A DNA stretch of 64,000 nucleotides from Bradyrhizobium sp. Rc3b (GCF_900114915.1 NZ_FOUS01000001.1:434001-498000), one strand, 5' to 3'. Positions 8,075 through 18,791 are shown, numbered from the stretch's first letter. The notes: generated from the letters alone by a model not told the origin. A program made the numbers and translations.

Positions 8075-9625
8075 TCAGGCGTTGGCGACTTTCTTGTCGA
8101 CTTCGGAGGCCACCGAGAACTCCTTGCGCAAGGTCGGCTTGTGGATCTTGCCCGTGGCGTTGCGCGGCAGGGCCTCGACGAAGCGGATCTGGCGCGGACA
8201 TTTGAAGCGCGCCAGATTGGCCGCGCAATGCGCGAGGACATCGACCTCGGTCAGCTTTTGGCCCGGCTTGACCGCGACGATAGCAAGGCCCACTTCGCCC
8301 CATTGGGGATCGGAAATGCCGATCACGGCAGCTTCGGCAACGGCCGCGAGCTGATGCAGGACGTTCTCGACCTCGGCCGGATAGACGTTCTCGCCGCCGG
8401 AGATGTACATGTCCTTCCAGCGGTCGACGATGTAGTAGAAGCCCTCCTCGTCGACGCGCGTCGCGTCACCGGTGTGCAGCCAGCCGTCGGTGAAGGAGGT
8501 CTTGTTCGCCTCCGGCCTGTTCCAGTAGCCCGGCGTGATGTTCGGCCCCTTGACCCAGAGCTCACCGAGCTCGCCGACATCGGCATCGCTGCCGTCAGGG
8601 CGCACGATGCGCACTTCGGTGTGCAGCACGGGCTTGCCGGCGGAGCCGGCCTTTCGCGCCGCATCCTCGCGGTCGAGCACCAGCACGGCCGGCGAGGTCT
8701 CGGTCATGCCGTAGCCCTGCTGGAGCGCGACTCCGCGCGCCTCCCACACTTTCAACAGCGGCACCGGCATCGGCGCGCCGCCGACGCCGCCGACGATCAG
8801 CCGGCCGAGATCGGTCGTCGCGAAGGCGGGGTGCTGCGCCATGAACTGGTAGATCGCGGGCACGCCGAAGAACACGTTGATGCCCTGCGCGGGATCGTTG
8901 ATCAGGCCGAGCGCGGTGCCGGGATCGAACGCGCGCATGATCATCACGGTGCCGCCGGCATGCAGCACCGGATTGGTGTAGCAATTCAGCCCGCCGGTGT
9001 GGAACAGCGGCAGCACGGTGAGCAGCACCGAGGACGGCCCGATACAGGCGGGGCCGCCGAGATTGACGCAATTCCAGAAGGTCATGCCATGGGTGATGGT
9101 CGCGCCCTTCGGATGTCCCGTCGTGCCCGACGTGTACATGATGGTCGAGACGTCATCGAGCGTGACCTGCTCGATCGCCTCGAGCGGCTTTGCGCCGGCG
9201 ATGCCGGCCTCATAGGCCCCGCGGGGCCCGAGCAGCAGGCTGGTCGCAATGCCGCACAGCTTTGCGACGCTGAGCGCGGTCTCGGTGAGATCGGCGTCGT
9301 GGATCATCACCTTCGGCGCGCAATCGCCGGTGATGAACTGAAGCTCGGGAACGGTGAGCCGGGTGTTCAGCGGCACGAAGATCGCGCCCAGGCGGCCGCA
9401 GGCGAACTGCACCTCCAGCGTATCGGTCGTGTTCAGGGCCAGCACCGCGACGCGGTCGCCGCGTGAGACGTTCAGCGTATGGCGCAGGAATGAGGCGAGG
9501 CGCGAGACGCGGGCATCCAGCTGCGAATAGGTGAAGCGGCGCTCGCTCGCAAGATCGACCAGCGCGACCTTGTCAGGCGTGCGGCGGCCATGGTGAACGA
9601 TCCAGTCGTAGTAACGAACGGCCAA
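8075..9625 (-). CDS. Acyl-CoA synthetase (AMP-forming fatty acid/carboxylate-CoA ligase)
   Basis: The start is TTG 9623-9625, supported by a strong GGGAGGA site five bases upstream; product 516 residues. It is an ANL-superfamily adenylating enzyme: P-loop TIMYTSGTTGHPKG, acid motif GYGMTETSP, hinge-region DRWKDMYISGGENVYP and the C-terminal catalytic lysine in NATGKIHK. It converts a carboxylic acid plus ATP and CoA to the acyl-CoA through an acyl-AMP. It is divergent from the acyl-CoA dehydrogenase gene at 9890, consistent with activation followed by dehydrogenation in one pathway. The acyl chain is not known. Confidence 0.92.
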   Translation of the reverse strand: MAVRYYDWIVHHGRRTPDKVALVDLASERRFTYSQLDARVSRLASFLRHTLNVSRGDRVAVLALNTTDTLEVQFACGRLGAIFVPLNTRLTVPELQFITGDCAPKVMIHDADLTETALSVAKLCGIATSLLLGPRGAYEAGIAGAKPLEAIEQVTLDDVSTIMYTSGTTGHPKGATITHGMTFWNCVNLGGPACIGPSSVLLTVLPLFHTGGLNCYTNPVLHAGGTVMIMRAFDPGTALGLINDPAQGINVFFGVPAIYQFMAQHPAFATTDLGRLIVGGVGGAPMPVPLLKVWEARGVALQQGYGMTETSPAVLVLDREDAARKAGSAGKPVLHTEVRIVRPDGSDADVGELGELWVKGPNITPGYWNRPEANKTSFTDGWLHTGDATRVDEEGFYYIVDRWKDMYISGGENVYPAEVENVLHQLAAVAEAAVIGISDPQWGEVGLAIVAVKPGQKLTEVDVLAHCAANLARFKCPRQIRFVEALPRNATGKIHKPTLRKEFSVASEVDKKVANA

Positions 9626-9844
9626 GAATTCCTCCCTCGGCGGCCTTTGCCGCCAGCATCCCTATTGCCGTGCACCATGCCCGGCGTGGCCCTGGGGACC
9701 AGCCGGAGTTGGTGCATCGACGTTTTTTGACTTGGAGTTGGCGCGCGAGGGGTCAAAATCGTCTTGCGTTGAGTTGCTAGGCCATGGCCTGCGCCGCAGT
9801 GGTTCTTTGGTCAGCCACTCTGCGCAAGTGAGCAGCCGATGTTC

Positions 9845-9860
9845 CGGCCATGGTGAACGA
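9845..9860 (+). repeat. 16-bp direct repeat in the ligase/dehydrogenase divergent region
   Basis: CGGCCATGGTGAACGA occurs here, 30 bases before the dehydrogenase start, and again at 9585-9600 inside the 5' end of the divergent ligase gene. The core CCATGG is palindromic. A regulator site at both genes is possible, but there is no further support. Confidence 0.35.
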
Positions 9861-9889
9861 GACGAATCCGTCCGCGAGGCGAGACTGCG

Positions 9890-11026
9890 ATGAAGAGCCC
9901 GTTCTATACCGCCGAGCACGATGCCTTCCGCGAAATGATGCGCCGCTTCGTCGAGAAGGAGATCTCCCCGTTCGCCCATGAGTGGGACGAGGCTGGCGAA
10001 TTCCCGCGCGCGCTCTATCGCAAGGCGGCCGAGATCGGCCTGTTGGGGCTGGGATTCCCCGAGGAATATGGCGGGATTGCTGCCGACCAGTTCATGAAGA
10101 TCGTGGCCAGTCAGGAACTGGCGCGCGCGGGCGCCGGCGGCGTCAGTGCCAGCCTGATGAGTCACACCATCGGCTCGCCACCGATTGCGCGGGCGGCACG
10201 GCCGGAGGTAAAGGCACGCGTGTTGCCGCAGGTGCTGTCAGGCGACAAGATCTCCGCGCTCGCGATCACCGAGCCGGGCGGCGGCTCCGATGTCGCGAAC
10301 CTCGCCACAAGGGCGCGGCGCGACGGCGATCACTACGTCGTGAGCGGTGAGAAGACCTTCATCACCTCAGGCGTCCGCGCCGATTATCTGACCGTTGCGG
10401 TGCGCACGGGCGGCGAAGGTGCCGGCGGGGTCAGCCTGCTCCTGATCGAGGGCGACACGCCCGGCCTGTCCAGGACCAAGCTGAAGAAGATGGGCTGGTG
10501 GGCCTCCGACACCGCGACGCTGCATTTCGACCAATGCCGCGTCCCGGCCGAAAACCTGATCGGCGAGGAAGGCCAGGGCTTCAAGATCATCATGCAGAAT
10601 TTCAACAGCGAGCGCATGGGCATGGCGGCCGGCTGCACCGCCTTCGCGCGGGTTTGCCTGGACGAGGCGATCGCTTACGCCAGGGAGCGCAAGACTTTTG
10701 GAAAGCCGCTGGCGCAGCACCAGGTCATCAGGCACAAGATCGTCGACATGGCGCAGAAGGTGGCGGCGTCACAGGCGATGCTGGAGATGCTGGCCTGGCG
10801 GCTCGAGCAGGGCGAGAGCCCGGTCGCCGAAATCTGCATGATGAAGAACCAGGCGACGCAGACCATGGCGTTCTGCGCCTCGGAAGCCGTGCAGATCTTC
10901 GGCGGCGCCGGCTTCATGCGCGGCATCAAGGCCGAGCGCATCTACCGCGAGGTCAAGGTCAACGCCATCGGCGGCGGCACCGAGGAGATCATGAAGGATC
11001 TGGCCAGCCGGCAGATGGGGTTGTGA
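9890..11026 (+). CDS. Acyl-CoA dehydrogenase (isovaleryl-type active site)
   Basis: This 378-residue FAD enzyme has the usual three ACAD domains: an N-terminal helical part, a beta domain with the FAD/substrate signature ALAITEPGGGSD, and a C-terminal helical part with QIFGGAGFMRG. The C-terminal position that carries the catalytic Glu in medium-chain enzymes reads AIGGGTEEI. A Glu is instead present at residue 241 (FNSERMGMAA), the position used by isovaleryl-CoA and long-chain dehydrogenases. It should oxidise an acyl-CoA to the 2-enoyl-CoA and pass electrons to ETF. The following ACAD is separated by 122 bases that contain a palindromic repeat. Confidence 0.92.
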   Translation: MKSPFYTAEHDAFREMMRRFVEKEISPFAHEWDEAGEFPRALYRKAAEIGLLGLGFPEEYGGIAADQFMKIVASQELARAGAGGVSASLMSHTIGSPPIARAARPEVKARVLPQVLSGDKISALAITEPGGGSDVANLATRARRDGDHYVVSGEKTFITSGVRADYLTVAVRTGGEGAGGVSLLLIEGDTPGLSRTKLKKMGWWASDTATLHFDQCRVPAENLIGEEGQGFKIIMQNFNSERMGMAAGCTAFARVCLDEAIAYARERKTFGKPLAQHQVIRHKIVDMAQKVAASQAMLEMLAWRLEQGESPVAEICMMKNQATQTMAFCASEAVQIFGGAGFMRGIKAERIYREVKVNAIGGGTEEIMKDLASRQMGL

Positions 11027-11032
11027 CCCTCT

Positions 11033-11137
11033 GTCATTCCGGGGCGTGCGCAACGCGCACGAGCCCGGAATCCATCGGGCTCCAGACTCTGCAGAGGAAT
11101 GGATTCCGGGTTCGCGCTGCGCGCGCCCCGGAATGAC
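11033..11137 (+). repeat. Intergenic palindrome, family B
   Basis: GTCATTCCGGGGCG at 11033-11046 is perfectly inverted at 11124-11137 (CGCCCCGGAATGAC), with inner arms built around CCCGGAATCCAT. It fills most of the gap between the two acyl-CoA dehydrogenase genes. Related copies lie at 12979-13099 and 62695-62789. Confidence 0.85.
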
Positions 11138-11148
11138 GAGAGGACAAA

Positions 11149-12311
<1,163 letters not shown>

Positions 12312-12312
<1 letters not shown>

Positions 12313-12968
12313 TGATCACGCTCTATCACTGCGACGCCGCGCGCTCGTTCCGCCCGCTCTGGATGCTGGAGGAGATGGGGCTGCCGTATGAGCTGAAGAT
12401 GCTGCCATTCCCGCCGCGGGTCTTCGCCAAGGAATATCTCGCGCTCAATCCGCTCGGCACGATTCCCTTCATGGTCGACGGCGAGACGAAGATGACCGAA
12501 TCCTCCGGCATCTGCCACTATCTCGGCATCGAGCATGGCCCGACGCCGCTGATGGTCGGGCCGGAAGATCCCGCCTATGGCGCGTTCCTGAACTGGATGT
12601 ATTTCAGCGACGCCACGTTAACCTTCCCGCAGACGCTGGTGCTCCGATACACCCAGCTCGAGCCGGAGGAGCGGCGCAATCCGCAGGTCGCCGGCGACTA
12701 TGCAAAATGGTTCCTGGGCCGGTTGCGCGCCGTCGAGGCCGCGACGGCCAATGCCGAAACATTGTGCGCCGGCCGCTTCACCGCCGCTGACATTGTCATC
12801 GGTTATGCGCTTCGGCTGGCCGACAACATCGGGCTTGCCAAGGATTTTGGGCCAAATGTCGCAGCCTATTGGGCCCGCCTGCAGCAGCGGGACGGTTTCA
12901 AGCGTGCGGTTGCTGCGGAACAGAAGGCTGGCGCCGAGCAGAATGTTGCACCGCGCGTGAGGGCGTAA
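12312..12968 (+). CDS. Glutathione S-transferase family protein
   Basis: The start is the ATG that overlaps the upstream stop by one base, giving 218 residues. The N-terminal thioredoxin-like domain (MITLYHCDAARSFRPLWMLE) includes the glutathione gamma-glutamyl motif ES in MTESSGICHYL and the cis-proline in LNPLGTIPFMV. A helical C-terminal domain has the usual FTAADIVIGYAL. It could conjugate glutathione to a reactive pathway intermediate or detoxify by-products. Coupling to an acyl-CoA dehydrogenase gene suggests a role in that catabolic pathway. The substrate is unknown. Confidence 0.88.
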
Positions 12969-12978
12969 GTTTTAGGTC

Positions 12979-13099
12979 GTCATTCCGGGGCGATGCGCAG
13001 CATCGACTATGGTGCGCCCTTGCGCAGCTGGGAATCTCGAGGTTCCCGGTGCCCAATTGCGCACCTGAGGTTCGGTCCTACGGACCGCCCCGGAACGAC
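12979..13099 (+). repeat. Intergenic palindrome, family B (divergent copy)
   Basis: The outer arms GTCATTCCGGGGCG and GCCCCGGAACGAC are inverted with one mismatch. The interior carries GCGCAATTGCGCA-like pieces (CCCAATTGCGCAC). It occupies the gap between the glutathione transferase and AraC-regulator genes and may form the transcript end. Confidence 0.75.
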
Positions 13100-13203
13100 G
13101 GCGCGTGTCTTTTGACAGCGCTATCCCGTCGTGACAGCGCCCAAATTTCCGCTAAGGTGACCTCCGTCCGCAGCGGCCAGAGAGCCGCGCGAGGAGGATC
13201 CCA

Positions 13204-14004
13204 ATGGAAGATAAAGGTCGCGAATCCGACCATCTGATGCTGATCACGCCGGAGCGGGTCTTCTATGCCGGCCTGCTCGGCCGCCCTCGCAAGCGGACCC
13301 CCGGCTGCTGCCATATCTACGTCGCGGTGAAGGGCAGCTTGCATCTGACGATCGACGACGTCCACACGTCGGACGAATTGATCGTGACCCTGCCGAACCA
13401 GCGGCATTCCATCGCCAGCGACTACCGCACTGCAATCAGCGTGACCCTCGAGCCGGAAAGCATGCCGGATGGCGTGATCGAGGCCTTGGCCGAGCGGCTG
13501 CGCGGGCCGGACAAGGCTCTCTATGCCCGCAAGATCCTCGCCGCCTACGCGCTGCTCCGCCAGCGCCGCTACGGCGACATCACCACCGCCGAGTTTGACG
13601 AGATGTGCTTTGGCGAGGCGCTCGCCCGCCGCGAGCTCGATCCGCGCGTGACCCGCGCCGTCGCCCGCATCGAGCGTTTCTCGGGCGAGCCGGTGACGGC
13701 CGACACCTGTGCGGCGGAAGCAGGGCTCTCGGCTTCGCGCTTCCTGCATCTGTTCAAGGAGGAGACCGGCATCTCGTTCCGCTCCTTCCGCGCCTGGAAG
13801 CGCGCACGGCATCTGCTGCACTTCGCCAACCAGGACCTCAACCTCGCCCATCTCGCGCAGGACATCGGCTATCCCGACTCCACGCATTTCAGCCATTCGA
13901 TCCGCCGCTTCTACGGATTGAAGCCGCGCGCGATCTTCGTCGGCTCGCGCGACCTTGCGATCTATCGCAGCACCGAGACGGTGAGGCTCGCGGAGGCGAG
14001 TTAG
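13204..14004 (+). CDS. AraC-family transcriptional regulator
   Basis: The 266-residue protein starts at ATG 13204 behind a strong GAGGAGGA site. The N-terminal half is a small cupin-like sensor region (HIYVAVKGSLHLTIDDVHTS). The C-terminal half has the two helix-turn-helix motifs of AraC/XylS proteins: AAEAGLSASRFLHLFKEE and LAQDIGYPDSTHFSHSIRRF. It probably controls the neighbouring acyl-CoA genes, being placed between the dehydrogenase/transferase set and the BKACE/carboxylase set. Its inducer is unknown. Confidence 0.9.
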   Translation: MEDKGRESDHLMLITPERVFYAGLLGRPRKRTPGCCHIYVAVKGSLHLTIDDVHTSDELIVTLPNQRHSIASDYRTAISVTLEPESMPDGVIEALAERLRGPDKALYARKILAAYALLRQRRYGDITTAEFDEMCFGEALARRELDPRVTRAVARIERFSGEPVTADTCAAEAGLSASRFLHLFKEETGISFRSFRAWKRARHLLHFANQDLNLAHLAQDIGYPDSTHFSHSIRRFYGLKPRAIFVGSRDLAIYRSTETVRLAEAS

Positions 14005-14013
14005 GCTCGCTCT

Positions 14014-14106
14014 CGTAGGGTGGGCAAAGGCGCTCTTGCGCCGTGCCCACCACCTCTCGGCAACTGGCAAAGATGGTGGGGCACGCTTCGCTTTGCCCAC
14101 CCTACG
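14014..14106 (+). repeat. Intergenic palindrome, family A
   Basis: CGTAGGGTGGGCAAA (14014-14028) is repeated as a perfect 15-bp inverted copy at 14092-14106. Inside lie GTGCCCACC and GGGGCACG arms, so the transcript can form a long branched hairpin. Other copies are at 18792-18883 and 60077-60169. Confidence 0.9.
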
Positions 14107-14204
14107 AATTCGTCGTGTTTTCCAGCTTCTCCGCGCAAGAAGCCGCATGCCACCCATCCCATGATCGCAAGCGTTGAATTCTCAACGTGCGAGATATCCA
14201 AGGC

Positions 14205-15071
14205 ATGAGCGACAAGGCCGTCATCACCTGCGCGCTGAACGGCGTGCTCACCGACCCCAAGCAGCACAATGTGCCCGTGACGCCCGAGCAGATGGCGCGC
14301 GAGGCCAAGGCTGCGTTCGACGCCGGTGCGTCCGTCATGCACATCCACCTGCGCCAGCAGGCGCCGGGCAAGGGACATCTGCCGTCCTGGGAGGTCGCCG
14401 TCAGCAAGGAGATCCAGCAGGCGATCCGTGAAGCCTGTCCCGGCGTGATCATCAATCACACCTCGGGAGTGTCAGGGCCGAACTACTCCGGCGCGCTCGA
14501 CTGCATCCGTGAGACCAGGCCGGAGATCGCCGCCTGCAACGCTGGCTCGCTGAATTATCTGAAGGTGAAGGCCGACAACACTTGGGCCTGGCCACCGATG
14601 ATGTTCGACAACGCGGTCGAGAAGGTGAAGGACTATCTCGACGTCATGAACGCGGTTGGCACCATCCCCGAGTTCGAATGTTTCGACGTCGGCATCGTCC
14701 GCTGCGTCGGTATGTACACCCAGGTCGGCATGTACAAGGGACCGCTCGAGTATAATTTTGTGATGGGCGTCGCTTCTGGAATGCCTTCGGATCCGGAGCT
14801 GCTGCCGATCCTGATCAAGCTGAAACGTCCCGAGGCGCATTTTCAGGTCACCGCGATCGGCCGCGAGGAGATCTGGCCGCTGCACCAGCGCTGCGCCGAG
14901 CTCGGTGGCCACCTGCGCACCGGTCTCGAGGACACCTTCTATCTCGCCGACGGCAAGAAGGTGACGTCGAACGGCCAGCTGATCGAGGCCGTCGCCGCCT
15001 GTGCCCGCCGTGCCGGCCGCGAGATCGCAAGCCCCGCCGAGGCGCGGAAGATCTTTGGGACGAATCGCTGA
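14205..15071 (+). CDS. Beta-keto acid cleavage enzyme (BKACE, DUF849 / Kce family)
   Basis: I choose ATG 14205, because family members begin KAVITCAxNG; a GTG at 14187 would add six residues and lacks a ribosome site. The 288-residue product is a TIM-barrel Zn enzyme with metal-site signatures MHIHLR and the Glu in RTGLEDTFY, plus IINHTSG. BKACE enzymes condense a beta-keto acid with acetyl-CoA and split it to acetoacetate and a new CoA thioester. Substrates in the family range from 3-keto-5-aminohexanoate to dehydrocarnitine and others. The next genes encode an acyl-CoA carboxylase, so the product may feed there. Confidence 0.88.
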   Translation: MSDKAVITCALNGVLTDPKQHNVPVTPEQMAREAKAAFDAGASVMHIHLRQQAPGKGHLPSWEVAVSKEIQQAIREACPGVIINHTSGVSGPNYSGALDCIRETRPEIAACNAGSLNYLKVKADNTWAWPPMMFDNAVEKVKDYLDVMNAVGTIPEFECFDVGIVRCVGMYTQVGMYKGPLEYNFVMGVASGMPSDPELLPILIKLKRPEAHFQVTAIGREEIWPLHQRCAELGGHLRTGLEDTFYLADGKKVTSNGQLIEAVAACARRAGREIASPAEARKIFGTNR

Positions 15072-15084
15072 ATGTAGCCCCAGC

Positions 15085-15170
15085 CGTCATTGCCAGCGAA
15101 GCGAAGCAATCCAGAGTGCATCCGCGGAAACAGACTGGATTGCTTCGTCGCTTCGCTCCTCGCAATGACG
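15085..15170 (+). repeat. Intergenic palindrome, family C
   Basis: CGTCATTGCCAGCGAAGCGA at the left end is mirrored by CGCTTCGCTCCTCGCAATGACG at the right with a small offset, and AATCCAG pairs with CTGGATT further in. It separates the BKACE and carboxyltransferase genes. It is the only copy of this family seen in the window. Confidence 0.75.
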
Positions 15171-15184
15171 GGTAGGATAGAGTC

Positions 15185-16801
15185 ATGTCCATTCTCGAAA
15201 ACACCATCTCCCCCGGCGGCGCCGCCTACCACGCCAACCGCGACGGCATGCTCGGCCTCATCGACCGCATGCGCGCGCTGGAAGAGCGCACCCGCGCGGC
15301 GTCGGCGGCGGCGAAGGATCGCTTTCACAAGCGCGGCCAACTGCTGCCGCGCGAGCGCGTCGCGCTGGTGCTAGATCCCGGTGCGCCTTTCATCGAGCTG
15401 TCGACGCTCGCCGGCTACATGTTCGATGTACCGGACGCGACCAAGAGCGTGCCCGGCGGCGGCGTCATCGCGGGCATCGGCTTCGTCTCGGGCATCCGCT
15501 GCATGGTCAGCGCCAGCGATTCCGGTATCGATGCCGGCGCGCTGCAGCCTTACGGCCTCGACAAGACGCTGCGGGTGCAGGAGCTCGCGTTGGAGAACAA
15601 GCTGCCCTATGTGCAACTGGTCGAAAGCGCCGGCGCCAACCTGTTGCGCTACCGCGTCGAGGACTTTGTCCGCGGCGGCAACATTTTTCGCAATCTGGCG
15701 CGGCTCTCTGCGGCAGGCCTGCCCGTCGTCACCGTCACGCACGGCTCCTCGACTGCCGGCGGCGCCTATCAGACGGGCCTCTCCGACTACATCGTCATGG
15801 TGCGCGGCCGCACGCGCGCCTTCCTCGCGGGGCCGCCGCTGCTGAAGGCCGCGACCGGCGAGATCGCTACGGAAGAAGAGCTCGGTGGCGCCGAGATGCA
15901 CACGCAAGTGTCCGGTCTCGGCGACTACCTCGCCGAGGACGACCGCGATGCCCTTCGCATCGCGCGCGAGATCATGGCGGCGCTGCAATGGGAACGGCCG
16001 GGCAGGACGGCGTCGGAATTCAAGCCGCCGCGCTATGACCAGGACGAGCTGCTCGGCATCATGCCGATGGACCACAAGCGCTCCGTCGACATGAAGCAGG
16101 TGATCGCACGTATCGTCGACGATTCCGATTTCACCGAGATGGCGCCGAATTACGGCCCCGCCACCGTCTGCGGCCACGCCCGCATCGAAGGACAGGCGAT
16201 CGGCATCATCACCAACAACGGGCCGCTCGATCCCGCCGGCGCCAACAAGGCGACGCATTTCATCCAGGCCTGCTGCCAGACCCGCACGCCAATCCTCTAT
16301 CTCAACAACACCACCGGCTACATGGTCGGCAAGGCCTATGAAGAAGCTGGCATGATCAAGCACGGCTCGAAGATGATCCAGGCGGTGACCTCGGCGACGG
16401 TGCCGCAGATCACCATCTATTGCGGCGCCTCGTTCGGCGCCGGCAATTACGGCATGTGCGGCCGCGGCTTCCATCCGCGCTTCTGCTTCTCCTGGCCGAA
16501 CGCCAAGACCGCGGTGATGGGCGGCGAGCAGGCCGCCGAGACCATGGCTATCGTGACGGAAGCGGCCGCCGCGAGGCGCGGGAAGCCGGTCGAAAAGGAC
16601 AAGCTCGATGCCATGAAGGCGCAGATCATCGGCGTGTTCGAGGGCCAGATGGATGTATTCTCGACCAGCGCGCGCGTGCTCGACGACGGGGTGATCGATC
16701 CGCGCGACACCCGCGCGGTGCTGTCCGAAGTGCTCGCGATCTGCCGCGAAGGCGACGCACGGACGCCGCAGCGCATGCAGTTCTCGGTGGCCCGCCCATG
16801 A
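15185..16801 (+). CDS. Acyl-CoA carboxylase, carboxyltransferase (beta) subunit
   Basis: The 538-residue protein has the two crotonase-like halves of biotin-dependent carboxyltransferases. The N half includes GVIAGIGFVSG. The C half includes YLNNTTGYMVGKAYEEAG, GASFGAGNYGMCGRGF and AVMGGEQAAETMA. The GAGNYGMCGR signature and length fit the methylcrotonyl-/geranyl-CoA carboxylase branch better than propionyl-CoA carboxylase, though I cannot assign the substrate. It transfers CO2 from biotin carried by the alpha subunit to an acyl-CoA. Its stop overlaps the alpha-subunit start by four bases (ATGA), so the two are coupled. Confidence 0.9.
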   Translation: MSILENTISPGGAAYHANRDGMLGLIDRMRALEERTRAASAAAKDRFHKRGQLLPRERVALVLDPGAPFIELSTLAGYMFDVPDATKSVPGGGVIAGIGFVSGIRCMVSASDSGIDAGALQPYGLDKTLRVQELALENKLPYVQLVESAGANLLRYRVEDFVRGGNIFRNLARLSAAGLPVVTVTHGSSTAGGAYQTGLSDYIVMVRGRTRAFLAGPPLLKAATGEIATEEELGGAEMHTQVSGLGDYLAEDDRDALRIAREIMAALQWERPGRTASEFKPPRYDQDELLGIMPMDHKRSVDMKQVIARIVDDSDFTEMAPNYGPATVCGHARIEGQAIGIITNNGPLDPAGANKATHFIQACCQTRTPILYLNNTTGYMVGKAYEEAGMIKHGSKMIQAVTSATVPQITIYCGASFGAGNYGMCGRGFHPRFCFSWPNAKTAVMGGEQAAETMAIVTEAAAARRGKPVEKDKLDAMKAQIIGVFEGQMDVFSTSARVLDDGVIDPRDTRAVLSEVLAICREGDARTPQRMQFSVARP

Positions 16802-18774
16802 GGAACGGATCAGTGCAGCACCGGCCGTTCTTCAAGGTCCTGGTCGCCAATCGCGGCGAGATCGCATTGCGCGTGATGCGCAGCGCCCGGCAGCTCGGCC
16901 TTGGCGTCGTCGCGGTCTATTCGGATGCGGATCGCGATGCGCTCCACGTGCAGCGGGCGGATCAGGCCGTGCGCATCGGCGAAGCCTTGCCGGCGCAATC
17001 CTATCTCAACATCCCCGCGATCATCGCCGCAGCGAAAGCGAGCGGCGCAGATGCGGTTCATCCCGGCTACGGCTTCCTCGCCGAGAACGAGGATTTTGCG
17101 CGCGCCTGCAAGGATGCGGGCCTGGTCTTCATCGGCCCGTCGCCACAGGCGATCGAGGCGATGGGCAACAAGGCCGGGGCCAAGGAGATCATGAGGAAGG
17201 CCGGCGTGCCCTGCGTGCCCGGCTATCAGGGTGCCGATCAAGGCGATGAAGTCATGCTGGCGGAGGCCAGGAAGATCGGCTTTCCCGTGATGATCAAGGC
17301 GGTCGCCGGCGGCGGCGGTCGTGGCATGCGGCTCGTGACGGACGCGGCGTCCTTCCCGGATGCGCTGCGCAGTGCGCGGTCGGAGGCGAAGGCGGCGTTC
17401 GGCGACCCCACCGTCATTCTCGAACGCGCCATTCAGAACCCGCGCCATATCGAGATCCAGGTGTTCGGCGACAGCCATGGCAACGCCATCCATCTCGGCG
17501 AGCGTGACTGCTCGGTGCAGCGGCGGCACCAGAAGCTGATTGAGGAGGCGCCGTCGCCTGCGGTGACGCCGGTGTTGCGCGCGAAGATGGGCGAAGTCGC
17601 GGTCGCCGCGGTGAAGGCGCTGCGTTACGAAGGCGCCGGCACGCTGGAATTCCTGCTCGATGCCGGCGGCGAATTCTACTTCATGGAGATGAACACGCGT
17701 CTCCAGGTCGAGCATCCCGTGACCGAGGCGATCACCGGGCTCGATCTGGTCGAGTTGCAGCTGCGTGTCGCGCGCGGCGAGCCGCTGCCGGTGAAGCAGC
17801 AGGACGTGAAGTTCTCCGGCCATGCCATCGAGGTGCGGCTGTGCTCGGAAGATGCCGCGCACGACTTCATGCCGCAGTCGGGCCGCATGGCGCGCTGGCA
17901 GGTGCCTGACGGCATCCGCGTCGAGCACGCGCTGCGATCGGGCTCTGAGATTCCGCCATTCTACGATTCCATGATCGCCAAGGTGATCAGCCATGGCGCC
18001 ACGCGCGAGGAGGCAAGGGGGCGGCTGATCGTCGGCCTCGAGCAGCTCACCGCGTTCGGCGTGACCACCAACCAGTCGTTCCTGATGTCCTGCCTGCGTC
18101 ATCCCGGCTTTGCCAGGGGCGAGGCGACGACGGCCTTCATCGGCGCACACCGCGACGAACTGCTGGCACCGCGCGCGAACGCGGCATTTGACTTGGCGCT
18201 GGCGGGCCTGCTGCTCTATATCACCAACCCGCGCACACCGTCATGGCAGGGCGGGCGGAGCCTCGCTGCCACCTTTCCCCTGCCAGCGAAGATCGAGATC
18301 GCCGGTCAGACATACGAACTCGAAGTCACGCGCGAGCGCGATGGTAGCTACACCGTTGCCATCGACGGCCGGCGAAACACATTCGAAATTGATCAACTCG
18401 ACGTCGACGCCGTCCGCTTCCGCCACGATGGCTTGATGGATAGTGCAAAATTCCTCCGCGACGGTGATCGGCTCTACCTTCAACACCGCGGCATCCCGCT
18501 CGCGGTCGGCGATCTCACGCTCGCAGCGCCGAAGGCCACTGCTGCCAATGGCGGCGACGGCAAGGTGCGCGCCGCCATGAACGGCCGCGTCGTCGCTGTC
18601 CTGGTCAAGCCGGGTGACCGCGTCACCGCTGGCCAACCGGTTCTGACGCTTGAAGCGATGAAGATGGAGCACGTCCACAAGGCCGGCGTCGACGGCGTGG
18701 TGGCGGCTATCGACGTCGCCGAAGGCGAGCAGGTGACGACGGGCAGGATCGTTGCGGAGATCGGGGCAGGTTAG
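16798..18774 (+). CDS. Acyl-CoA carboxylase, biotin carboxylase/biotin carrier (alpha) subunit
   Basis: The start is ATG 16798, overlapping the beta-subunit stop, giving 658 residues. The order is a biotin carboxylase N-domain (FKVLVANRGEIALRVMRSA), an ATP-grasp domain with the glycine-rich loop AVAGGGGRGMRLV and FMEMNTRLQVEHPVTE, a linker domain, and a C-terminal biotinyl domain with the biotinylated Lys622 in EAMKM. This is the usual single-chain alpha subunit of methylcrotonyl-, geranyl- or propionyl-type carboxylases. With the beta subunit it carboxylates an (enoyl-)CoA in the same pathway as the upstream dehydrogenases. Confidence 0.93.
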   Translation: MRNGSVQHRPFFKVLVANRGEIALRVMRSARQLGLGVVAVYSDADRDALHVQRADQAVRIGEALPAQSYLNIPAIIAAAKASGADAVHPGYGFLAENEDFARACKDAGLVFIGPSPQAIEAMGNKAGAKEIMRKAGVPCVPGYQGADQGDEVMLAEARKIGFPVMIKAVAGGGGRGMRLVTDAASFPDALRSARSEAKAAFGDPTVILERAIQNPRHIEIQVFGDSHGNAIHLGERDCSVQRRHQKLIEEAPSPAVTPVLRAKMGEVAVAAVKALRYEGAGTLEFLLDAGGEFYFMEMNTRLQVEHPVTEAITGLDLVELQLRVARGEPLPVKQQDVKFSGHAIEVRLCSEDAAHDFMPQSGRMARWQVPDGIRVEHALRSGSEIPPFYDSMIAKVISHGATREEARGRLIVGLEQLTAFGVTTNQSFLMSCLRHPGFARGEATTAFIGAHRDELLAPRANAAFDLALAGLLLYITNPRTPSWQGGRSLAATFPLPAKIEIAGQTYELEVTRERDGSYTVAIDGRRNTFEIDQLDVDAVRFRHDGLMDSAKFLRDGDRLYLQHRGIPLAVGDLTLAAPKATAANGGDGKVRAAMNGRVVAVLVKPGDRVTAGQPVLTLEAMKMEHVHKAGVDGVVAAIDVAEGEQVTTGRIVAEIGAG

Positions 18775-18791
18775 CGCAACGAACGCGATAT

